A stretch of 64,000 bases of DNA from Symbiodinium natans (Eukaryota; Sar; Dinophyceae; Suessiales; Symbiodiniaceae), in the NCBI GenBank assembly GCA_905221605.1, contig CAJNDS010000322.1:1-64000 (forward strand), read 5' to 3'. A program made the position numbers and the translations under genes. Positions within the stretch are counted from its first letter, which is position 1, and each line of letters starts with the position of its first letter. Below, one piece after another: positions 45,751-55,400 of the stretch. The notes beneath the pieces are model-generated. The model was not told where the DNA came from. It worked only from the letters and a program-made list of their open reading frames with translations, and made no database searches.

Positions 45751-46079
45751 CCTTTGCCGAAGGCTGTCTGCCATCCGCCCCCATACGCCGTCCTGATCGG
45801 TTTGCCCCTGAAAAAGAACTTGACCCTATAACTAGGAGGGTTCAGGGAAGATGGGGTGGGGATGCGAAGGGGTGAATGGTATTGTAGGGCACTTTGTTTA
45901 AGACCCTGAACGACGAGGAATATGCAGTTGTACAGACTGAACATGCACGCATGATGTAGATCAACCCTCACCGTAGAATCCTTGTTTCGGCCTCGCCCTC
46001 GGCTGAAACCCTCTTGAAGCTAAGCCCTAAACCCCTAATCCCATGACAATTCACCTAGACCCTCAACCCCTAAACCCCG

Positions 46080-46300
46080 CACTCGTCCACCTAAAACCCT
46101 AAACCCCTAAACCCCTACACCCCTGCACCCCTAAACCCCTAAACCCCTAAACCCCGAAACCCCAAAACCCCAAAACCCCTAAACCCCAAAACCCCAAAGC
46201 CCCTAAACCCCTAAACCCCAAAACCCCAAAACCCCTAAACCCCTAAACCCCTAACCCCTAAACCCTAAACCCTAAACCCTAAACCCTAAACCCTAAACCC
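46080..46300 (-). repeat. CCCCTAAA / CCCCAAAA block passing into CCCTAAA
   Basis: Octamer variants then about six canonical heptamers. Confidence 0.95.
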
Positions 46301-46317
46301 ACCCCTAAGATCCCGAG

Positions 46318-46401
46318 TCCAAGCGGCTCATCCCGACCGGTGCGGAGGTTCTTCTGCTGGTTGCCGTTGAGGACCACAAGGCCTCGAAGCTTCGCACGTA
46401 G
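46318..46401 (+). CDS. Candidate plus-strand terminal exon (strand ambiguous)
   Basis: The plus frame reads SKRLIPTGAEVLLLVAVEDH, then KASKLRT to a TAG. The minus strand is also open (KLRGLVVLNGNQQKN). Plus is slightly preferred for its stop and composition, but I cannot decide. Confidence 0.25.
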   Translation, partial: SKRLIPTGAEVLLLVAVEDHKASKLRT

Positions 46402-46503
46402 GGTTTAGGGTTTAGGGTTTAGGGTTTAGGGTTTAGGGTTTAGGGTTTAGGGTTTAGGGTTTAGGGTTTAGGGTTTAGGGTTTAGGGTTTAGGGTTTAGG
46501 GTT
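46401..46503 (+). repeat. (TTTAGGG)n array
   Basis: About 15 copies. Confidence 0.98.
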
Positions 46504-47232
46504 ATGACAAGGGTTTAGGGTTCGGGCGCCGATGTCAAAACTTTATCTGATGGCCCTCTCAGTCCTTCTCCGCAGATACACCACCGCTACGTAAGATGCC
46601 GTGTCCGAACCCATCTCGTGCTCACTGGTGTGGCCATCCGCCTTCTCCTCTGCTCCACTGTCTCTCTGTCGGAACGATGGGCTGAGTGAAGGGCCCGGGT
46701 GTAGGCAGCGATGTTGTCGAAGGGGCGGGGGATGCTGGCACGGTCATCGGCGAGGGCGAGGGCGCGATGTTCACAGATCGTCGATGCTCTTTCGATAGAA
46801 GCGACTATCGTTTCTGTTTGCCACCCGTGGGTTGGCTTCGAGGAGCTGTGGGGTTTCTAGGGAGGAGTTCAGTCGTTGGGGGAGCCTAGGGCTGAGGATC
46901 TCAATAGGGTTCCCTAGATGCAACCGAACACTCGGGCCTTTTTCAAGTGTTGGGTTTAAGTTTTAAGTTTAAGGACGGAGAGAGAGGGGAAGAGCACGAC
47001 TTTTCGACGGCACCCTCAGGTTAAGGGTTTAGGGAGTTTAGGGAGCTTAGGGAGCTTAGGGAATTTAGGGAGTTTAGGAAAGCCACCCAATCCCTGGTGC
47101 AACACCCTCCGACCCAAGCTCCGTGGAGCTTGTTGTGATATGACCCACCCTAAACCCTAAACCCTTTGGGCCCTTATACCCCCCTGAATCCCAGAACACG
47201 AAACCCTAAATCCTAAACCCTAAACCCTAAAC

Positions 47233-47304
47233 CCAGCGGCTGTCTTTGCGCTTCTTGCCCTTGGCGAGGTCCAGCGACACGGCCTCGTTTGCTCGCAAAG
47301 GCTC
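47233..47304 (-). CDS. Candidate 72-nt exon ending at a repeat-derived donor
   Basis: After caaaag|, 24 codons in phase 0 read EPLRANEAVSLDLAKGKK, then RKDSRW, and stop exactly at gtttagggtttagg. Family unknown. Confidence 0.35.
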
Positions 47305-47659
47305 CTTTTGAACCCTTAGAACCCCCAGGGTTTAGGTGTAGAGGGTTTAGGGTTGAGGGTTTTGAGTTAGGGTTTGGGGTTTAGGGTGTAGGGTTTAGGG
47401 CTTAGGTTTTCTGTAACCCCTAAGGCTTTTGTCACTCTTAGCACGACGCATCCGCTCCCTAAACCCTAGACCATTACCTAAACCGTAAACTCTGAACCCT
47501 AAACCCTGAACCCTAAACCCTAAACACCCTAAACCCTAAACCCAGCCGCCCCCCCCCCCCCCCCCGTGGCAGGCGTTTCCACAAAAGCCCGATGAGATGG
47601 GCAGCAAGTGATTTGTGACCCCTTGTTATTCGCCCCTCTTGGGTCCCATCCTTTAACAC

Positions 47660-47778
47660 CTACAGTAAACCCCAAAAAGTTGAAAACCTTTTTAAGGACA
47701 AGTAGTGCTGGGATCCCCTACACTTTACCCTTAGGGATTGAGGCTATTGAGTTTCCAACTTTTTGGCTTCTACTACAA
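47660..47778. mobile_element. Small terminal-inverted-repeat element
   Basis: Left arm ccaaaaagttgaaaac (47672-47687) and right arm gtttccaactttttgg (47751-47766) pair at 15 of 16 positions. The total is about 100-120 bp, the size of the introns in the TylF-like gene. Confidence 0.5.
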
Positions 47779-47984
47779 ACCTAAACCCTAAAACCCTAGA
47801 ACCCTGTAACATCCAAAAACCGTAACACACTGAAAATCCTAACATCCTAGAACCCTAGGACCCAAGAACTCTAAAAACCTAAAACCCTGCAAAAGTCAAA
47901 GCCTGAAAGCCTCAAACCCTAAAAATCCCCAAAACCCTAAACCCTCTACAAAGCCTGTTACCCTAAAACCCTATAGAATTCTAA

Positions 47985-48112
47985 AACCCTGCAAACCCTA
48001 CAAACCCTACAAACCCTACAAACCCTACAAACCCTAAAAACCCTAAAAACCCTAAAAACCCTAAAAACCCTAAAAACCCTAAAACCCTAAAAACCTAAAA
48101 ACCCTAAACTAA
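47985..48112 (-). repeat. AAACCCTAC and AAAACCCT variant blocks
   Basis: Two adjacent homogeneous variant blocks. Confidence 0.95.
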
Positions 48113-48799
48113 GCCTTCAAGGAACTTGCCCGCCTGCTGCCAGGAGCTCATGGGCCCACACGCGAGATGGCTCCGGGAGTGTTGCCCCGTGCTGATTACT
48201 GGGGTTTAGGGTTTAGGGTTTAGGGTTTAGGGTTATTCTGAATGAAGAATAATCATGAGTAAGGAGGGGGTTCAGGGTTCAGGTGGGGCTCAGGGTTTAG
48301 GGCGGCTTACGGCTGAGGGTTTGGGGTTTAGGCGGGGGGTATTCTGTGTAAGCCCGTTCAGTTTTTGATGGGTTGAGCTCCGGGCTAAACAGGTGCAGAG
48401 AACGTACTACCTCCCTGTGGCCCCCCACAGGGCAGGGGAATTGTGCCCTGAATTGTTTGATGGGTTGCGTGATTCATCGCTGAATGAGGATCTAAACAAG
48501 ACTAACCGTTTGAAGGCAGTTCAGGGTGGAGGGCTGATCGTTGTAGCAAGCCGGTTCCTCAAAGCAGGTCCCCTGAACCGTATGCGGCCTCAACTGCACA
48601 GACTCAAAACCTCTACTGGCCAGGGCAAAGAAACGCCTAAACCCCAAACACTGCAAATCCCAAGAGACTCAACCCCAGAACACTACTAGTCCGCAGCACC
48701 TAAACGCCCAAACACCTACACCCGAAACCCTAAACTCTGAACCCTAAACCCTGAACCCTTGAACACTGAACCCTAAACCCTGAACCCTACCGGGGGACC

Positions 48800-49306
48800 C
48801 TGGCGGTCTGGCCAAGCTGAGCCAAGAAGGCGGCGTGTGCAGCTAGGTCCTTTTCAGCCTCTGAAGCTCCTTTTTTTTAGGGTTTTTAGGGTTTATGGTT
48901 GGGGTTTAGGTTTAAGGTTTAAGGTTTAAGCTTTAAACGGTTTATATAGGGTTGTGTAGGGTTTACGGTTTAGGGCTTAGGGTTGTTCAGAGTTTAGGGC
49001 TTCGGGTTTAGGGGCTCCAAGAACATCCCCACGAGAACTCCCGGAAAGCACCCCACAGAATTCAGAGTCGATCTCCTCGCCAAGGGAACAGATGAACAAG
49101 ACTCAAGCCATTCTTTCTGAAACCCTAAACCCTAAACCCTAAACCCTCAAGCCCATAACCAAGCCCTGACCCTGAAGCCGTCGTATTGCAAAACTGCCTG
49201 TGAGCCGTCTAAGCCCAAAACCCTACTTGAGGGTTTCCACAAATTAGGGGTACCTTATTGGGGTCCGTCTTACAAGGGATCCTGCTATTTTGGGGGGTCT
49301 ATTACC

Positions 49307-49401
<95 letters not shown>

Positions 49402-52400
49402 ACCCTTAACCCTAAACCCTAAACCTTTTGTTTTCGCAAAACCCCCACTTATCGTACGTACTTCAGGAGAGCACCACGGTCGTTCCCGGCCTTGGCGTAG
49501 CCGCCGTAGCTCACGCCTTGCGCGGACCAAGGGGCTCTACTTGGAGGTTCATGGGTACTTATGACCCCTATTATAAGTCTACTTATAACCTACTTAGAGG
49601 ACTTAGGGGGCTTATAAGTGCAGTTATAATTGGGACTATAAGTACCCTGAACCTCCAAGTACCTTTGGGACCCCATGAACCCCTAAACCTTTAAGCCCCT
49701 CAAGCCCTAAAGTCCTAAACCCCTAAACCGCTAAACTCTTAAACCCCTAAACCCCTAAACCCCTAAACCCCTAAACCCCTAAACCCCTAAACTCCTAAAC
49801 TCCTAAACTAAACCCTAAACCCTAAGCCCTAAACCCTAAACCCTGAACCTTTTGGACCCCTAAACCTTTGCCTCCTTGGGTTTGGGGACCCACAAAATCA
49901 AGGGAACCTTTTGGGGCACAACTGTAACTAGGGGAGTCATGGATCCCTAGAATGAGGCGCGTTCAAGGTGGCACCCCGAAAGCCACACAACCCGAGGGTT
50001 TCGCGTGTGAACCCTTCAAACCCTTGCCGCTCCCTAAACGCCTAAACCCCTAACCCTAAACCCCTGAAGCCCTAAACCCCTGAAACCCTAAACCCTAAAC
50101 CCCTAAACCCCTAAACCCCTAAACCCTAAATCCTAAACCCTAAACCCCTAAACCCTAAACCCCTAAACCCCTAAACCCCTAAACCCTAAACCCCTAAACC
50201 CCTGAACCCCTAAACCCCAAAACCCCTAAACCTTAAACCCTAAACCCCTAAAACCCTAACCCCTAAACCCTAAACCCCAAACCCTGAAACCCTAAACCCT
50301 AAACCCCAAACCCCTGAAACCCTAAACCCTAACCCTAAACCCCTGAAACCCTCAAACCCTAAACCCCTGAAACCCTCAAACCCTAAACCCGAAACCCTAA
50401 ACCCTAAACCCCTGAAACCCTAAACCCCTGAAACCCTCAAACCCATGGTGGAAGCCCTGGGATGCCCCGAGCGTCCTTCGCCGTCATTCGCGGCTTGGAG
50501 CTCTGCCTGTGGGCAAGGCACAGCGTTCCGAGTCCATCTCTCCTCACTTTCGGGTTTAGGGTTTAGGGTTTAGGGTTTAGGGTTTAAGGTTTAGGGTTTA
50601 GGGTTTAGGGTTTAGGGTTTAGGGTTTAGGGTTTAGGGTTTAGGGTTTGGGGTTTAGGGTTTAGGGCTAAGGGTTTAGGGTTGTCAGATGAGAGGATGGA
50701 AATAAACTGCAAGCTTGCTGATTTTGAAACTCCTACCCGAGTTGATCGAAACAAACGGAGGCCCTTCTGGACCCTACCCATAAGCTCCAATGTAGTTCCT
50801 TTTTAAGTTAGTTATTGGGGATTCTAGTATACTACCCCAAAAAAGGTACTACATAGGAGCCTTTTGGGTAAACCTGAAAGAGCAAATATACGAACAAAAG
50901 TATTCGGAGTCGTCATAGCCATAGCACGAATCGTAAGAACAGTATGAGTCGTAGTCAAATAGCAGCCATAGGGGCTCTAGGACTTTAGGGTTTTTGGGGG
51001 CTTTGGGGTTTTAGGGCTTTAGGATGCTTTAGGGCTTTAGGGACTTTAGGGGTTTTGGGCTTCTTAGCTCATCCTCACCTTCCACTACAACCATTTCTGC
51101 GGCGGCCTTGCCGTGGGCGCTGACCACCATGTGCAAGCCGCCCGAAGCTCCTGAGACAGCACGTAAGAGGGGAGGGACAACGGGAATCAGTGCTGAGTTC
51201 CATTCCTGAAGACCTTGAGGTTCCTTGGGAGGAAGAGAGAGAGAGATATATATATATATAGTAACAATAATAATAGAACTAGACTAGCAGGAAATCAAGG
51301 CCCGTTTGAACAGAATTTCAACGAAAAACCATATGAGATTTGGGCGTTAAACCGTTCAGAACGGGACTTCTGCGCGCCCTCGCGCCTGCAGCGTGCCCGC
51401 CGCCACGGAATGCGGCCACGACGACGCCCTCTCCGCCCTGGCCTGGGGGACGTGTTCCGGAGTTCTGCGATTTATCTACCTTAGCTACCGGTGGTTGGCA
51501 CTGAACTGTCAGCAAAAGACCCGCAACAGAGACTTGCCAAGAAGTACTGGTTCTTAGTCAAGTCTTCGTCGAGAATGAGGGACCCCCTTGCTAAGCCCTT
51601 CTGAAAGCGATTTTTGTGTGGGGACCCTTATTCCCGAAATCTCAACAAAGAGACCGAAAGCCAAGGGGGGCTGTTGTGGGTGCCTTGCGCCGAAAGCAAC
51701 AGCGAAAACAGAAGCCCTCAGCTCGAACCCCCGGCCTGGATCATTGGGATCTGCTAGAAAGTTATAAACCCTACAGAGCCCTAAACCCTACAGAGCCCTA
51801 AACCCTACAGAGCCCTAAACCCTCCTATATAAACCCTAAGCACGAAGCCGACCATGCCCTAGCTCCCTCTTCTGCGGACAAGACTTCATGGGACTGGGGT
51901 TGTCAGGTCATTGTTGCGACTTCACGGCGGGCCCCGAAAGCCTAAACCGAAACGCGGGGTTCAGGGTTTTGGCGCCAAGTTCTGCAAAACCTTGCAAGCC
52001 TGTAAGTCGTTCTGAGGCTCTCTGAGTACAGGCTTCCCCATCTAAGAAACAACCGTGCCCTTCTTTGCGTATAAGGTAGCCTAAGCCTCAAAAAGAGGAT
52101 CCTAGGTATTGCGGCGGAGCCTAAAACCCAAACCCTGAGCCCCAAGCCCTAACGCACACGCCTTCCTGATCCGCCTGAGCCGAAACCCTAAACCCCACAC
52201 CGAACCCTGACCCCAAACACCCTGAAATCTAAACACCCTTAAACCTAAAGCCTCTACCAAGAAATATAGGGTTTAGGGGTCTAGCCCAGCGCTTTTAGGG
52301 CTTTCGCGCGCCCTTGTGTGGCGCCTGTCTCCGGACGGAATTCCTGAAACTCCCTGCAAGCCCAGCTCCTACCTCTAAAGCGCAACAGGAGCAGAAGAAG

Positions 52401-55400
52401 CCCACAGCACTTGTGGCCGACGGGCCCGAACCCAAAGAGCCCAAGACCCCTTAAATACGGAGTATGCCTCAAATCTTATTTTAAGGATCCCTATGTAACT
52501 TAAATTTTCTTCCTTAATATAGGGGTATTGGGCTCTCTGGAAAAGGCTACAAGAGCAACCGGAGCATTGGGGCTGAACAGTGCGTCTCTTCGCTGATGCT
52601 GGCACAGCTACAGCAATACATGGTGGTTTCCGAAATTCGGGGGGGGGGGGGGTGGTACCTCCTTATAGGATCCTTCGTATAAGGAAATCCCCTTCTATTT
52701 TTGCGGGTCTCTGTTCGGTTCCGCCTTACTTTTCCTAAACCCGCCCCCCCCCCCCCCCCACAAACCTTTAAAGCCCCCCCTACTTCATCACTTGTTGGAA
52801 TCTTGGAAGGGCCGCATCTTCGACATGTCCACCTTGATCTCCCTGGTCTTCTTGAGGTATCTGCCCGACTTGTCGATCGGGATTAGCTCCTCTTCGCGCG
52901 GCTTTTGCTTTAAGAGAGAGAGGAATAGGGGGGGCCATAATTTATAAGCAGCTTATAACGGACTTCTTAGCGTTTTAAAGCACACTTTTCCTCCGTTTAG
53001 TAGTAGGCTTTAAACATACCTTATCTCTTCTGTGGCCAAGGGGGGGGGGGCCTTTTTAAAAAGATCAACTGCAAGGCTCCTCGGCGACACCCTGATCCTG
53101 CATGAACTCCGCCCACGCTTGCGCCACCTGCGGATGCTGGTCTCCGATGTCGTCGAAAATCACGTAGCCGCCCACGGGCACGAATCCGTACATGTAGTAC
53201 CTGGGACTCTATTTACGTAGAAATTCGTGGGAACTACCCCTCCATAGTAGGTACAGCCCATAGAACTGTAGGTAAAGAGGGTCCCAGGTACAGCGCGTCT
53301 TGGTAGGAGTCGTGCCAGTTTGCATCGATGCGAAGAATGGCTAGCTTCAGGTCGGTGTCCCGATGTTTTTCCCAAAACTGCTTGGCCGTGTCCTAGGATT
53401 TGCTGAGGCCCACGACCCAGGAGACAATGCATCGGCCTACCCTTACGTCTTAAGTGCAATCTCCATGTTACGGCTTTTTGCATTTGTGTTTGCGCCCCTG
53501 AAGCTCTTGCAACGCCCAGGGTCTTTGAAGAAACCTTTGTGGTACTTGGGGCGATCTTTCAGCCCGAACATCTCAAAGTTCTTCTCCACCATCTGTTGGC
53601 TGACACCAATAAAGTCACTGTTTGGACCTTAGTTGCTGAGTTCATAAAGGCCCCCCTAAAGTGTACACTTTCAGTTCTATAGGGGATTAGAGTATCCCAA
53701 AAGTGTAACATGTACTCATTCAGCTACTAAGGGACCATAGTTGTCCATGGCAGTGAAGGCATCGAACACGTGGACATGCCGATCTGCATCACCAAGCAAG
53801 TCAAACAAGGCCTGCGCGAAGATGCAACTTCCTCAGTGGTGCATATTGGGAAGGAGTGCAAACTTCATTTCTAGCCATGCAAAAGAAGCCCTGGTAGTGG
53901 AAGCGAACTGGGGGCTTCCGAAAAGAGGGGTGCCCTTTTGAGGGCTATTCTATTCTATTTGGGGTACACAAGAGGTACCCTGACGGTTTTGGGAAATGTC
54001 CAAGCAAGTGCAAGCTTCCTCCCCTCCACACGCCGAGCTCTGCGAAATCACCGGGGATTTGGTTCGAAACCACGTCCAGCACGAGCTTGGCGATGTTGCC
54101 CAGCCGCGCAAGCCCGACCATGGTGTAGCCAGCTTTGGGCCAATCCTGGCCGCAATAACCTGGGATGGCCCCCCTGAACACCCTCTGAAAAAGTATAATT
54201 CCTGAATTATACCATCCTCTTATGAACCCTAAGAAGGGAAGACGTAGCATGCAAAAGCCCAATAAAGGGAAAACGTAACCATGTCCCTTAAGGGCCTAGG
54301 AACGCTTTGAGTAGAAGTCGCCTTCTTCGACCATGTTGGGAGTCAGTGTGCCTGACAAGCTCAAAGCCAGAAGGCGCACGTAGCTCTGATCCCTCTCAGG
54401 GTACCCATCTGCCACTGAGCGCGAGTAGTCGCCCCAGAAATCTTGTGAGGGCATCTGCTGCCCAGAGCAGTGCACTCCATCGGCCTCCTGCCGCACCGTC
54501 GGCCTGGCGCGCGCGCTGCGCGCCACGTGCTGCACGTAGGACGTCTCTTCGCATGCCTCGGACTCCACTGGCTCCGCCGCCACCTCTGCAGCGCAGCGCC
54601 AGCCCTGGAGGGCGACTGCCCAAAGCACGGCCTGCCAAGCAAGCATGGCGATTACCCGGCGGTGGTTTTATTCTTTTCTTTTGGGGAGGATTCCGGAAGT
54701 GGGGTTATAGCCTTTTTGGCTATAGGCCCCAAATCCTGAGCCGAGCTGCGTAACATGACTTAATCGCACTCTTTAAAGAGTGAAAGTGAGGTTCAGGCAA
54801 CAGAGTTCAGGGCTTAGGATGTATGTTCTACAAACCCGACATCTGCCCACTGGCTTGCTCAAGATTTGCTTAAGGGGAACCCTAAACCCTAAACCCTAAA
54901 CCCTAAACCCTAAACCCTAAACCCTAAACCCTAAACCTTGAGGGAGTTCAAGGGCAACAAGGAACATTAGGAACCCTGAAGTCCAAACCCCCGTAGGGTT
55001 TAGGGTTTGAGGTTAAGGGGTTTCGGGTTTAGGGCTTAGGGTTGAGGATTTAAGGTTTCGGGCTTATGGTTAATGGCATAGGGATTAGGGTTTGGGGTTT
55101 CGGGTTGAGGGTTTAATAACGACCTTGACAGACCGAATCACCCAGCCCCACGGAACTTTCGAAAACCAACATCCGTTCAAGGTTTAGGGCCTAGAGATTT
55201 TGGTGGCCTCTATGCAAGTATACAGGTTCCTATAGTTTCGATTTGGGAACCCTGAACCCTGAACCCTGAAGCCTAAACCCTAAACCCTAAACCCTAAACC
55301 CTAGAAAGGGTCCACAGTTTAGCTTACCTGCACATGCGATACAACCCAGCAGACCGTCGCCCCCACGCAGGCCTCCTTCATCCAGCCACAAACCGCCCTG

